A DNA stretch of 64,000 nt from Sulfuricella sp035530375 (GCA_035530375.1 DATKUY010000045.1:1-64000); one strand, 5' to 3'; positions 27,558-37,312 are shown, counted from the stretch's first letter. Notes: a model not told the origin generated them from the sequence alone. A program made the numbers and translations.

Positions 27558-29438
27558 CTATCTTGTTTCCTTGTATTCCGCATCCACCACCCTGCCGCGC
27601 GGCCCGGAGCCGCTTGGCCGCGCCTCGCCAGCGGTCGCACTCTCTTCGGCTTTCGCCCCCGGATAGGGCGTCTGTGCATACACCCCGGCGTTGGGCGACT
27701 GGGAATAAATCACCGCGCCGGCCTCCTTCAGCACTTTCTGCAAGGCCTCGGCACGCTCGGTGGCAAGCTGTGCATCGCGCTTGGTCAACGCTTCCTTCAC
27801 CTCGCGCAATGCGGCCTCGATCCGGCCCCTGAGTTCATCGGTGAGCTTGTCGCCGAAATCCGCCAGCATCCTTTCCGCCTGATAGCAGGCGGCATCGGCC
27901 GAATTCAGCTTGTCCACCTCCTCGCGCCGCTGCTTGTCCTGATCGGCATATTGTTCCGCCTCATGGATCATGCGCTGTTTCTCGGCATCGGAAAGCCGGG
28001 TCGAGCCGGTGATGCGGATCGACTGGGATTTGCCGGTGGCGGTGTCCCTGGCGTTGACGTTGAGGATACCGTTCGAGTCGATATCGAAGGTCACCTCGAT
28101 TTTCGGCATGCCGCGCGGCGCCGGCACCAGACCGTCGAGGTTGAACTCGCCCAGGCTGGCATTGTCCGGCGCCATCGGGCGCTCGCCCTGAAACACATGG
28201 ATGGTGACGCTGGTCTGCATGTCGGCGGCGGTGGTGAAGATTTCGGATTTTTTCACCGGCACCGGGGTATTGCGCGCAATCAGCGGGGTGGCCACGCCGC
28301 CCAGGGTTTCCACGCCGAGCGTCAACGGCGTCACGTCCACCAGCACGATATCGCCCACCTCGCCCGACAACACGCCGGCCTGGATCGCCGCGCCGGAGGC
28401 GACGCATTCCATCGGGTCGACCCCCATTTCGGCCTTGCGGCCGAACATGTCTTCGAAAAAGGTGCGCACCGACGGCATCCGGGTCGGCCCGCCGACGAAG
28501 ACGATGCGATCGACGTCGCGCGGCGTGATGCCGGCATCCTTCAGCGCCTGCTCCACCGGCCCGCGGCAGCGCTCGATCACCGAGCGCACCACCCGTTCCA
28601 GGTCGGTGCGCGTCAAGTCCAGTTCGAGATGGCGCGGCTCCCCGCCGGAGGAGGCGATATAAGGCAGGCTGACATGCGCGGTGGTGCTGGTGGTGAGTTC
28701 GATCTTGGCCATCTCGGAAGCTTCGAGCAGGCGAGCGGCGGCCTTGCGGTCGCCGCGCAGGTCGATGCCGGATTCCGTCCTGAAACGGTCGGCCAGGTAT
28801 TCGAAAATACGCTGGTTCATGTCGGTGCCGCCGAGCTGGGTATCGCCGGAGGTGCTCTTCACCTCGAACACGCCCTTGCCGAACTCCATGATGGTCACGT
28901 CGAGCGTGCCGCCGCCGAAGTCGATCACCGCGATGCGCAGCTCCTGGCCCGCCCGGTCGAGGCCGTAGGCGAGCGCGGCTGCGGTGGGCTCGTTCACCAG
29001 CCGCGCCACCTCGATGCCGGCGATGCTGCAGGCGTCCTTGGTGGCGTTGCGCTGGTTGTCGTCGAAATAGGCGGGGACGGTGACGACCGCCCTGGTGACC
29101 GGCTCGCCCAGGAATGCTTCGGCGTCGCGCTTGATTTTCTGCAGCAAAAAGGCGGACAACTGCTCGGGAGAATACTCGTTATTGCGCAGGCGAACCTTCT
29201 CGCGCCGCCCCATCTGGCGCTTGAAAGCGGAGGCGGTGCCTTCCGGATTCGACGCCGCCTGGCGCCGCGCCGGCTCGCCGACCAGCACCTGGCCGTCGGC
29301 GAGTACTGCGACATAGCTGGGAAATGCCTTGCCGCCCAGGCTCACTCCTTCGGCGCTGGGGATGATGACCGGCCGGCCGCCTCGCAACACGGCGGCTGCC
29401 GAGTTGGACGTGCCGAGGTCGATGCCGATGATAGCCAT
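27558..29438 (-). CDS. DnaK-type Hsp70 chaperone, second copy type
   Basis: 626 residues. The ATPase domain has IGIDLGTSNSAAAV (phosphate 1), VIDFGGGTLDVTIMEFG (phosphate 2) and IVFVGGPTRMPSVR (adenosine). The substrate domain runs about 380-500, then a helical lid. The tail RGRVVDAEYKETR resembles DnaK but lacks the EEVKD ending. The shorter linker and NSAAAV instead of NSCVA suggest a paralogue of housekeeping DnaK rather than the main copy. ATG has AAGGAGAA upstream. It probably works with the DnaJ gene 180 bases downstream. Confidence 0.93.
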   Translation of the reverse strand: MAIIGIDLGTSNSAAAVLRGGRPVIIPSAEGVSLGGKAFPSYVAVLADGQVLVGEPARRQAASNPEGTASAFKRQMGRREKVRLRNNEYSPEQLSAFLLQKIKRDAEAFLGEPVTRAVVTVPAYFDDNQRNATKDACSIAGIEVARLVNEPTAAALAYGLDRAGQELRIAVIDFGGGTLDVTIMEFGKGVFEVKSTSGDTQLGGTDMNQRIFEYLADRFRTESGIDLRGDRKAAARLLEASEMAKIELTTSTTAHVSLPYIASSGGEPRHLELDLTRTDLERVVRSVIERCRGPVEQALKDAGITPRDVDRIVFVGGPTRMPSVRTFFEDMFGRKAEMGVDPMECVASGAAIQAGVLSGEVGDIVLVDVTPLTLGVETLGGVATPLIARNTPVPVKKSEIFTTAADMQTSVTIHVFQGERPMAPDNASLGEFNLDGLVPAPRGMPKIEVTFDIDSNGILNVNARDTATGKSQSIRITGSTRLSDAEKQRMIHEAEQYADQDKQRREEVDKLNSADAACYQAERMLADFGDKLTDELRGRIEAALREVKEALTKRDAQLATERAEALQKVLKEAGAVIYSQSPNAGVYAQTPYPGAKAEESATAGEARPSGSGPRGRVVDAEYKETR

Positions 29439-29515
29439 GAAATTCTCCTTATTTTGGAAGCCGCTCTTTTTTGTTAAGGCTCTATACTTTCTAAATATAG
29501 CGAAGGATTCCGATC

Positions 29516-29680
29516 ATGATTAAAAATACGCGTATTCGTCGAACCGCCGCACTGGCCATGGTGGCGTTGGGCGCAATCCTGATGTTTCTCGCCCCGGAAG
29601 TCTGGCCGGGTGCGCTGCTGCTTGGCCTGGGCGTAATCCTGGAGATGGCCGGCATTGCGCTGGAGCACAAGGCCAAATAA
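29516..29680 (+). CDS. Small 54-residue membrane protein
   Basis: MIKNTRIRRTAALAMVAL begins a 54-residue protein with two hydrophobic segments (about 10-28 and 30-46) ending EHKAK. AAGGA lies nine bases before the ATG, and the stop overlaps the next ATG (TAATG). It is divergent from dnaK; the 77-base spacer includes a near-palindrome CTATACTTTCTAAATATAG that may be a shared promoter or operator. No family recognised. Confidence 0.65.
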   Translation: MIKNTRIRRTAALAMVALGAILMFLAPEVWPGALLLGLGVILEMAGIALEHKAK

Positions 29681-29904
29681 TGCCCGACCGAGGCGTCAGC
29701 CACTTCTGGCCTGAGCCCGCCGAATTTGAAAAACCGATACCCGACAAGCCTGCTGCGGAATTCGGAGTTGCACCCCTTACCAGCACCACTGACCTGCACC
29801 CTCGCAGTGGCGAGACCCTGTTGCCGGTGGATATGCGTAATGATTTCCTGCCGGGCGGCATTCTTGCCGTGCCGGCCGGCAACGAAGTACGGGGACTGGA
29901 ATGA
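29680..29904 (+). pseudogene. Truncated nicotinamidase (PncA) fragment
   Basis: 74 codons. Codons 37-70 (TTDLHPRSGETLLPVDMRND followed by FLPGGILAVPAGNEV) align with residues 12-44 of the intact PncA at 57821 (SLHPRRGDGLLLVDMQND and FLPGGRLAVPGGDE), including the catalytic aspartate. The frame then stops, losing the lysine and cysteine of the triad and the metal ligands. The first 30 codons are unrelated. It is translated from an ATG overlapping the previous stop, and its own end overlaps the next start, so a short peptide may still be made. I read it as a gene remnant. Confidence 0.7.
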
Positions 29905-30809
29905 AAAATCCATGGATGATGTTTTTTGCGCTTGCCCTGGCTGCGTGCGGCCCAAACGAGGCGGGCAAAACGACCGAACCCCAGTTCAGCACACTGGCGC
30001 CGGCGGTTGGCAAAGAATACATATTCGCCATCCACCCACTGCATAATCCGGAGCGCCTGTTTGAGGTCTACGGCCCGTTGATCGATTATCTGAACCGGAA
30101 TATCCCCGGCACCACATTCAGGCTGGAAGCTTCTCGCAATTACGAGAAATTCGAGAAAAAACTGTACGCGCGGCAAGTTGATTTTGCCTTGCCTAATCCC
30201 TATCAAACGTTGAATTCCCTGAAACACGGTTATCACGTCATCGCCAAGATGGGGGACGACGACCAGTTTACCGGCGTCATCCTGGTCCGGCGCGATAGCG
30301 GTATCGAGGAGGTAACCGACCTCAAGGGCAAGAAAGTATCGTATCCCGCCCGCACGGCATTAGCCGCCACCATGATGCCGCAATATTATTTCCAGACCCA
30401 CGGCCTGGATGTGAACCGCGACATCGAGAACCTGTATGTCGGTTCGCAGGAATCGTCCATCATGAACGTTTACCTCGGCAACGTGGCGGCTGGTGCGACC
30501 TGGCCGCTGCCTTGGAAAGCGTTTCAAAAAGAGCATCCGGACAAGGCAAGCGAACTGGAGGTCAAATGGGAAACCGGGTCGCTGATCAACAACGGGGTGG
30601 TGGCGAGAAACGACGTGCCCGAAAAGCTGGCCAGACGGGTGGCCCAACTACTCGATACTTTGCATGCCAGCAAGGAAGGGAGAGCCATTCTGGCGCGCAT
30701 GCCGCTATCCCGCTTCGAGCTCGCCGATGACCAGCGTTACCGGGTGATCGAGGATTTTCTGCACAAGTTCAGCCAGACCGTGCGCCCCCTGGACGAGCCG
30801 CAGAAATGA
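29901..30809 (+). CDS. PhnD-like substrate-binding lipoprotein
   Basis: 302 residues. The lipoprotein signal (MMFFALALAAC, lipobox LAAC) is followed by a PhnD/SsuA-type periplasmic binding fold: YIFAIHPLHNPERLFEVYGP, VDFALPNPYQTLNSL, GVILVRRDSGIEEV and DLKGKKVSYPARTALAATMM. Such proteins bind phosphate-like or phosphonate oxyanions. No permease or ATPase follows; instead its stop overlaps a transmembrane histidine kinase, so it probably acts as a sensory co-receptor. Confidence 0.9.
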   Translation: MKNPWMMFFALALAACGPNEAGKTTEPQFSTLAPAVGKEYIFAIHPLHNPERLFEVYGPLIDYLNRNIPGTTFRLEASRNYEKFEKKLYARQVDFALPNPYQTLNSLKHGYHVIAKMGDDDQFTGVILVRRDSGIEEVTDLKGKKVSYPARTALAATMMPQYYFQTHGLDVNRDIENLYVGSQESSIMNVYLGNVAAGATWPLPWKAFQKEHPDKASELEVKWETGSLINNGVVARNDVPEKLARRVAQLLDTLHASKEGRAILARMPLSRFELADDQRYRVIEDFLHKFSQTVRPLDEPQK

Positions 30810-33448
30810 AAATATTTCCTTTCAGCATCGCGTCACGAGGATCATTCAAGCGGCAGATCATCCTGACCTTCGTGGTCGGTTTTTTCCTGCTGATTGCCGC
30901 TTTTGCCGCTTACATGGTGCAGACCGAAAGCGACTACCTTTATCGCAATAGCAACAATGAAACGACCAGCCTGGCGCAATCGCTCGCGGTCAGCTCCGTG
31001 TCCTGGGTGCTGGCAAACGATTTGGAGGGGCTGCAGGAAGTCGTTCATTCCTTTCAGAGCCATCCTGGATTGCGCTATGCGATGGTTATCTCGCCCTCGG
31101 GACGGGTGCTCGCGCATAGCGATGCAACCAAGGTGGGACAATTCGTATCCGACGAGCGTAGCCTTACCCTCATCAAGGCGCCACCCGAAAAAAGAGTCCT
31201 GACAGACGATAAATCCATGATCGACATTGCTGTGCCCATCATGGTTGATCATCGGCATGTCGCTTGGGCGAGGATTGCACTTGGCCGGGAAGGAATCGCT
31301 GCCAACCTGCGCAAAATGATAATGCGCAGTGTGCTTTTCGTTTTGTTATCCATGGTCTTGTCCCTTCTCGCCGCTCTGCTGATAGCGAACCGGCTGGGGC
31401 ATCGCATCGGCTCATTGGTGCAGGTGGCGAAGGAAGTGCAGGCTGGAAATTTCGATACGCGTGCGAAGATTTCAGGTGTAGACGAAGTTTCCATATTGGG
31501 CAATAGCCTCAACCAGATGCTGGATGCGCTGGCACAGGATGAGGAACAGCTACGGTCTGCATCGCTCTATACCAGGAGCCTGATCGAAGCGAGCCTCGAC
31601 CCGCTGGTGACCATCAGCCGGGAAGGAAAGATAACCGACGTCAATAAGGCGACCGAGGACGTAACCGGCAGGAGCCGTTCCGAACTGATCGGAACGGATT
31701 TTTCTGATTACTTTACCGAGCCGGACAAGGCGCGGGAAAGCTACCGGCAAGCCTTCCAGGAAGGCCCTGTTACCGATTACCCGCTGGCCATCCGCCACAA
31801 GGATGGGTACTTTACAGAGGTGCTGTACAACGCCAGCGTCTATCGCAATGAGGCTGGCGAGGTATTGGGCGTGTTTGCCGCCGCGCGCGATGTAACCGAG
31901 CGCAAAATGGCGGAACAGGAAGTGGTGAAACTGAGTTTGCAGAACAGGCTGATCCTGGATTCGGCGGGAGAGGGTATCTACGGGCTGGGCATTGACGGCC
32001 GCTGCACGTTCGTCAATCCCGCAGCGTCGCAATTGCTCGGCTTCATGGTCGAAGAACTCATTGGCCAGCACATTCATTCCATGTTCCATCACACCAAGCC
32101 GGATGGCCGCCCCTATCCGGAGGAGGAATGCCCGGTCCATGAGGCGTACAAACAAGGTGTGGTTCATCGTGGGGTCGACCTGTACTGGCGGAAGGACGGG
32201 AGCAGTTTCCAAGTGGAATTCGTCAGCACGCCGATCCTGGAGGCAGGAAAAACCACCGGGGCTGTGTTGATGTTTCGCGACATCACCGAACGCAAGCTGG
32301 CCGAGGAACAGATCCGGCGCAGCGAACAGGGCCTTGCCGAAGCTCAGCGCATCGCTCACCTGGGCAACTGGGATCTCGACCTCGTCCATAACGTGCTGAC
32401 CTGGTCGGACGAAATTTACCGCATCTTCGAAATTGACCCGGAGAAATTCGGCGCGTCCTATGACGCCTTCCTGGATGCGATCCATCCCGATGACCGCGAG
32501 CTGGTCAACCGCGCCTATACCGAATCGGTCAAGAACAGAGTGCCTTACGACATTGCGCACCGGCTGCTGATGAAGGATGGCCGGGTGAAATACGTGAACG
32601 AGAAATGCGAGACACATTACAGCGAGGACGGCAAGCCGTTGCGTTCTGTCGGCACGGTGCACGACATCACCGAGATCAAGAAGGCCGAGGATAAAGTCAA
32701 AGAGCTGAACCGCGATTTGGAGCGGCGAGTGGCTGGACGAACCTCGCAACTGGAAGCCGCCAACAAGGAACTCGAAGCGTTTTCCTATTCGGTTTCGCAT
32801 GATCTGCGCACCCCGTTGCGCGCCATCGACGGATTCTCGCGCATCCTGCTGGATGACTATGCCGATCGGCTGGATGATGAAGGCAAGCGGCTACTCAACG
32901 TGGTGCGGGACAATACCCGCCGGATGGGACAATTGATCGATGACATCCTGAAGTTCTCCCGCGCCGGCAGGGCGGAGATAACTTTTTCAGAAATCGACAT
33001 GGAGAAGCTGGCCCGCAAGGTTTTTGAAGATATCCAGCCTTCCGTTGACGCCAGCAAGCTGCAACTGGAAATCGAACATCTCCCTCCGGCCAGGGGCGAC
33101 CCCGCCATGCTGCGCCAGGTGTTCGTCAACCTGTTGTCCAATGCCATCAAATTCAGCCGCACCAGGGAGGTCGCACGGATCAAGGTGGGCGGCTCCATAG
33201 AAGGAGCGGAAGCCGTTTATTTTGTGAAGGACAACGGCGTCGGTTTCGACATGCAGTACGTTGACAAGCTGTTCGGCGTATTCCAGCGCTTGCATGCCGT
33301 GACTGAATTTGAAGGCACCGGCATCGGGCTCGCCATCGTCAAGCGCATCATCACCCGTCACGGCGGGCGGGTGCGGGCGGAGGGCAAGACAGGCAAGGGC
33401 GCGGCTATTTATTTCGCTTTACCGACAAAGGAGAAAGAACATGGATGA
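30806..33448 (+). CDS. Multi-PAS transmembrane histidine kinase
   Basis: 880 residues. Membrane helices at about 17-37 and 175-198 bracket a 135-residue periplasmic sensor; HAMP follows (198-250). Three PAS domains lie at about 260-370, 385-505 and 515-625. HisKA has SYSVSHDLRTPLRAIDGF with the phosphorylated His665, and HATPase ends with DNGVGFDMQYVD and GTGIGLAIVKRI. Coupled to the PhnD-like lipoprotein upstream and overlapping a response regulator downstream. The kinase core closely resembles that at 35465. Confidence 0.93.
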   Translation: MKIFPFSIASRGSFKRQIILTFVVGFFLLIAAFAAYMVQTESDYLYRNSNNETTSLAQSLAVSSVSWVLANDLEGLQEVVHSFQSHPGLRYAMVISPSGRVLAHSDATKVGQFVSDERSLTLIKAPPEKRVLTDDKSMIDIAVPIMVDHRHVAWARIALGREGIAANLRKMIMRSVLFVLLSMVLSLLAALLIANRLGHRIGSLVQVAKEVQAGNFDTRAKISGVDEVSILGNSLNQMLDALAQDEEQLRSASLYTRSLIEASLDPLVTISREGKITDVNKATEDVTGRSRSELIGTDFSDYFTEPDKARESYRQAFQEGPVTDYPLAIRHKDGYFTEVLYNASVYRNEAGEVLGVFAAARDVTERKMAEQEVVKLSLQNRLILDSAGEGIYGLGIDGRCTFVNPAASQLLGFMVEELIGQHIHSMFHHTKPDGRPYPEEECPVHEAYKQGVVHRGVDLYWRKDGSSFQVEFVSTPILEAGKTTGAVLMFRDITERKLAEEQIRRSEQGLAEAQRIAHLGNWDLDLVHNVLTWSDEIYRIFEIDPEKFGASYDAFLDAIHPDDRELVNRAYTESVKNRVPYDIAHRLLMKDGRVKYVNEKCETHYSEDGKPLRSVGTVHDITEIKKAEDKVKELNRDLERRVAGRTSQLEAANKELEAFSYSVSHDLRTPLRAIDGFSRILLDDYADRLDDEGKRLLNVVRDNTRRMGQLIDDILKFSRAGRAEITFSEIDMEKLARKVFEDIQPSVDASKLQLEIEHLPPARGDPAMLRQVFVNLLSNAIKFSRTREVARIKVGGSIEGAEAVYFVKDNGVGFDMQYVDKLFGVFQRLHAVTEFEGTGIGLAIVKRIITRHGGRVRAEGKTGKGAAIYFALPTKEKEHG

Positions 33449-33896
33449 TACGGTGAAAGAAGTGGAAATCCTGCTGGTGGAAGACAACCCGACCGACGCG
33501 GAACTGGCGATCCGCTCTCTGAAAAAAAGCAATTTCGCCAACAAGCTGGTATGGGTGAAGGATGGCGCGGAAGCGCTGGATTTCCTTTTCGCCACGGGCG
33601 ACTATGCCGGGCGCGCCATGACTAACGGCCCCAAGGTTATCCTGCTGGACTTGCGCCTGCCCAAGGTGGACGGCATGGAAGTGCTGCGCCGGGTCAAGGG
33701 CGACGAGCGTACCAGGACCATCCCCGTGGTGGTACTGACTTCGTCCAAGGAAGACCGGGATGTGGCGGAAAGCTATCGGCTCGGCGTCAACAGCTACATC
33801 AGCAAGCCGGTGGAGTTCGACGAGTTCGTCAAGACGGTGGCCGAACTGGGGCTCTACTGGCTGCTGGTGAACCATCCGCCGGCGACGGTGGAATAA
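33441..33896 (+). CDS. Rcp1-like single-domain response regulator
   Basis: 151 residues from ATG 33441, which overlaps the kinase stop by eight bases and has AAGGAGAAAG upstream. Receiver domain only: the acidic pair in LLVEDNPTD, the phosphoacceptor aspartate in VILLDLRLPKVDG and the lysine in SYISKPVEF. The longer insertion before the phosphoacceptor and the VVLTSSKEDRDV motif fit the Rcp1/CheY-like group used by phytochrome-type kinases. It likely relays phosphate from the upstream kinase. Confidence 0.93.
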   Translation: MDDTVKEVEILLVEDNPTDAELAIRSLKKSNFANKLVWVKDGAEALDFLFATGDYAGRAMTNGPKVILLDLRLPKVDGMEVLRRVKGDERTRTIPVVVLTSSKEDRDVAESYRLGVNSYISKPVEFDEFVKTVAELGLYWLLVNHPPATVE

Positions 33897-33898
33897 TC

Positions 33899-35302
33899 AT
33901 GGCGCAAGCGGGGATGGAAAAGAAACTGCGCGTCCTGATTCTGGAAGATACGCCGACCGACGCCGAGTTGATGGAGCATGAACTGCGCAAGGCCGGCCTC
34001 GCTTTTGTCTCGAAGCGCGTGGATACGCAGGAAGCGTTTGTCCGGGCGATCGAGGATTTTCAGCCTGATATTGTCCTTTCTGACTACAAGCTGCCTGAAT
34101 TCGATGGCATGGCTGCGCTGAAGATCGTGCAGCGCGACCATCCGGAAGTGCCGGTGATCATGGTTACCGGCGCGCTGCCAGATATCGAGGCGGTGGAACT
34201 GATCCATGCGGGCGCCAAGGATTATGTGCTGAAAGACCGCTTGGCGCGGCTGGCGCCCGCCGTCCAGCGGGCATTGTCGGCAGAACAGGTTGCCCGCGCG
34301 CGCAAGGCAGCGGAGAAGGCGCTACGAGAAAGCGAGGAGAAGTTCCGCTCTCTGGTGGAAAGTACCAGCGACTGGATATGGGAGATCAATGAGCAAGCGG
34401 TTTACACCTACACCAGCCCTCGAGTGTATACACTTCTGGGTTATACCGCCGGGGAGATAATCGGCAAGACGCCGTTCGACCTGATGCCGCCGGACGAGGC
34501 CGCGCGCATGCGGGCCACTTTCAGTCCCATCATCGCGGAAAGAAAGCCGTTCCGGCTTCTGGAAAATGCGAATCTGCACAAAGATGGCCGTTTGATTATC
34601 ATGGAAACCAGCGGCACCCCCATTTTCGATGGTTCCGGTGGCTTCGTGGGGTATCGCGGGATCAACCGCGACATCACTGAACGCAAGCAGGCCGAGCAAG
34701 AACGCCATGCCAGTGCGAGAAAATTGGAGCAAACCCTGTTGCAAACTATCGAGGCCGTCGCCGCCACGGTCGAGGCAAGAGATCCTTATACCGCAGGCCA
34801 TCAACGGCGGGTGGCCGTTCTTGCCAGCGCTATTGCCAATGAAATGAAATTTGCCGCCGATGTAATCCACGGACTTAATCTGGCCGCCACCATACACGAT
34901 CTCGGCAAGGTTCATCTTCCCGCCGAAATTCTCAGCAAGCCCGGGCAGCTCAAGCCGATTGAATTCGAGTTGATCAAGTCCCATCCCCAAGCCGGTTACG
35001 ACATCATCAAGGATGTGCAATTCCCCTGGCCCATCGCGCAAATGGTGCTTCAGCACCACGAACGGCTGGACGGCTCCGGTTATCCGCAAGGATTGAAAGA
35101 CGACCAGATAATGCCCGAGGCGAAAATTCTGGCCGTGGCCGACGTGGTGGAGGCGATGTCGTCGCACCGGCCTTACCGGCCTGCTTTGGGAGTGGATGCG
35201 GCGATGGAGGAAATCAGCAAGAAGCGCGGCGTGCTCTACGATCCGGCTGTGGCGGATGCCTGCATCGCCTTGTTCAGGGAAAAGGGATTTGCTTTCGAGT
35301 AG
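33899..35302 (+). CDS. REC-PAS-HD-GYP phosphodiesterase
   Basis: 467 residues. Receiver domain (about 8-125; VLILEDTPTDAEL, DIVLSDYKLPEFDG), PAS (about 145-265), then HD-GYP with HDLGKVHLP and HHERLDGSGYP, the metal and GYP signature of cyclic-di-GMP phosphodiesterases. It starts two bases after the response regulator, so it is probably the output of the same relay: sensing via the PhnD-like protein and kinase would lower cyclic-di-GMP. Confidence 0.92.
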   Translation: MAQAGMEKKLRVLILEDTPTDAELMEHELRKAGLAFVSKRVDTQEAFVRAIEDFQPDIVLSDYKLPEFDGMAALKIVQRDHPEVPVIMVTGALPDIEAVELIHAGAKDYVLKDRLARLAPAVQRALSAEQVARARKAAEKALRESEEKFRSLVESTSDWIWEINEQAVYTYTSPRVYTLLGYTAGEIIGKTPFDLMPPDEAARMRATFSPIIAERKPFRLLENANLHKDGRLIIMETSGTPIFDGSGGFVGYRGINRDITERKQAEQERHASARKLEQTLLQTIEAVAATVEARDPYTAGHQRRVAVLASAIANEMKFAADVIHGLNLAATIHDLGKVHLPAEILSKPGQLKPIEFELIKSHPQAGYDIIKDVQFPWPIAQMVLQHHERLDGSGYPQGLKDDQIMPEAKILAVADVVEAMSSHRPYRPALGVDAAMEEISKKRGVLYDPAVADACIALFREKGFAFE

Positions 35303-35464
35303 AACGATGTCAAGACTCGACCTCTTTTTGCGTTGAGGTCTGTTTCGACATTATCAAATATCGACTGAAACAGGGGATGTCCGGTACAAACTGTTTATGG
35401 GCAGGGAACTCAGGATGATCGAACTGAAGGAACGGATAAAAAAACGGGCGAAGGGATCGCAGCC

Positions 35465-37312
35465 ATGACTGCGTATGTCTTGGCGCTTTCAGTCATTCTT
35501 CAATTTGCGGCGGCGATCATGGCTTTCAGGCTTATCCGCCTGACAGGGGAACGCACGGCATGGGGTCTTATTGCAACAGCCATAATGTTCATGGCTGTGC
35601 GACGCTGTATTCCTTTGACCCATATGATCGAAGGAGACCTATCTTACCAGCCGGACATCTCTGCCGAAATTACCGCCCTTGCAATATCGGTCTTGATGGT
35701 GGTGGGCATAGCGCGCATCGCACCGATCTTCTCCTCCGCCAGGCGATCCGAAGAGGCTGCACGACAGGCTGAGGAGGCGCGGCGGGAAAGCGAGGCGATG
35801 TACCGTTCGCTGGTCACGGCCATGGCCGAAGGCGCTGTCTTCCAGGATGCAGGCGGAAGAATAACCGCGGTCAACCCCGCAGCCGAACGGATCAAGGGGC
35901 GCACCGCCGAACAGATGATCGGACGGACCTCGGACGACCCGATATGGGGGGCTGTTTATGAAGACGGCACCCCGTTTCCGGGAGAACTCCACCCCTCCAT
36001 AGTCACCCTTCACACGGGAGAGCCGCAATACGACGTGGTGATGGGGATACACAGGCCGGATGGCACCCTGGTCTGGATCTCCATCAACGCCCAGCCCCTG
36101 ATCTCCGCCGGGGAGACAAAACCATACGCGGTCGTCACGACCTTTCACGACATCACCGAGCGCAAGCGGGCGGAGGATGCGCTACAAGAAAGCGAAAAAC
36201 GCCACAAGCAACTGCTCGATTCGGTTACGGACTATATCTACACGGTACAAGTCCGGGATGGCCGTCCCGTCGCTACGGTTCATGGTCCGGGTTGCGAGGC
36301 GGTGACGGGCTATAGGCAGGAGGATTATGCGGCTGACCCGGGGCTGTGGTATCGCATGGTTTATGAGCCGGACCGAGCGGCGGTGACAGCACAGGCTGCC
36401 CGGTTGCTGTCTGGACAAGCGGCAGAACCGCTGGAACATCGCCTCCTGCATCAAGACGGTTCAATGCACTGGGTGCGGAATACCCCCGTGCCACGCTACG
36501 ACCAGCGGCGACAACTGATTGCTTACGATGGCTTGATCAAGGATATCACCGAGCATAAGCGGGCGGAAGAAGAAATCCGCAAGCTCAATCAGGAACTCGA
36601 ACAACGGGTCGTTGAGCGCACCGCCGACCTGGAGCGGACCAACAAGGAGCTGGAAGCCTTCTCCTATTCCGTCTCCCACGACCTGCGGGTGCCGCTGCGG
36701 GCCATCGACGGCTTCTCGCACATCCTGATGGAGGAGTATTACAACCGGCTTGACGAGGAGGGCCGACGCTACCTGGACATCATCCATAGCAATGCCATCC
36801 GCATGGGCGACCTGATCGACGACATCCTCCACTTCGTGCGCATGTTCCGACGGGAGATGACCGTGGCTCAGGTGAACATGGCCGCTCTGGCGCGGGAGGT
36901 ATTCGAGGAGGTGCGCGGCGCGGCGCCGGAGCGGAAGATCGTGCTGCGCCTGGGCGAACTGCCGCCGGCCAAGGGGGATCGCGCGATGATCCGCCAAGTG
37001 CTGGCCAAGCTGCTCGCCAATGCCGTCAAGTTCACCGCCCCGCGGGCCGAAGCGGTGATCGAAGTGGACGGCGTCACCGAGGGCGAAGAAAACACCTACC
37101 GGGTGAAGGACAACGGCGTCGGCTTCGACATGCAATATGTGGACAAGCTGTTCGGCGTCTTCCAGCGGCTGCACGGGGCCGGTGAATTCCGGGGCACCGG
37201 CATCGGCCTGGCCATCGTCAAGCGCATTGTCGACCGCCATGGCGGACGGGTATGGGCCGAGGGCAAGGTGGGCGAAGGCGCAAGCCTGTACTTCACGCTG
37301 CCCCGCGGCTAA
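35465..37312 (+). CDS. PAS histidine kinase with N-terminal membrane domain
   Basis: 615 residues. Three membrane segments in the first 90 residues, a coiled region (EEAARQAEEARRESEAMYRS), two PAS domains (about 115-235 and 245-365), HisKA (SYSVSHDLRVPLRAIDGF) and HATPase (DNGVGFDMQYVDKLFGVF; GTGIGLAIVKRIVDRHGG). The kinase core is a close paralogue of the one at 30806 and may be a duplication. It lies 160 bases after the HD-GYP gene; that spacer has no clear promoter. Confidence 0.92.
   Translation: MTAYVLALSVILQFAAAIMAFRLIRLTGERTAWGLIATAIMFMAVRRCIPLTHMIEGDLSYQPDISAEITALAISVLMVVGIARIAPIFSSARRSEEAARQAEEARRESEAMYRSLVTAMAEGAVFQDAGGRITAVNPAAERIKGRTAEQMIGRTSDDPIWGAVYEDGTPFPGELHPSIVTLHTGEPQYDVVMGIHRPDGTLVWISINAQPLISAGETKPYAVVTTFHDITERKRAEDALQESEKRHKQLLDSVTDYIYTVQVRDGRPVATVHGPGCEAVTGYRQEDYAADPGLWYRMVYEPDRAAVTAQAARLLSGQAAEPLEHRLLHQDGSMHWVRNTPVPRYDQRRQLIAYDGLIKDITEHKRAEEEIRKLNQELEQRVVERTADLERTNKELEAFSYSVSHDLRVPLRAIDGFSHILMEEYYNRLDEEGRRYLDIIHSNAIRMGDLIDDILHFVRMFRREMTVAQVNMAALAREVFEEVRGAAPERKIVLRLGELPPAKGDRAMIRQVLAKLLANAVKFTAPRAEAVIEVDGVTEGEENTYRVKDNGVGFDMQYVDKLFGVFQRLHGAGEFRGTGIGLAIVKRIVDRHGGRVWAEGKVGEGASLYFTLPRG

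Noticed and set aside
27951..29477. 508-codon plus-strand open frame opposite dnaK
   Set aside because: Antisense shadow of a conserved Hsp70 gene.
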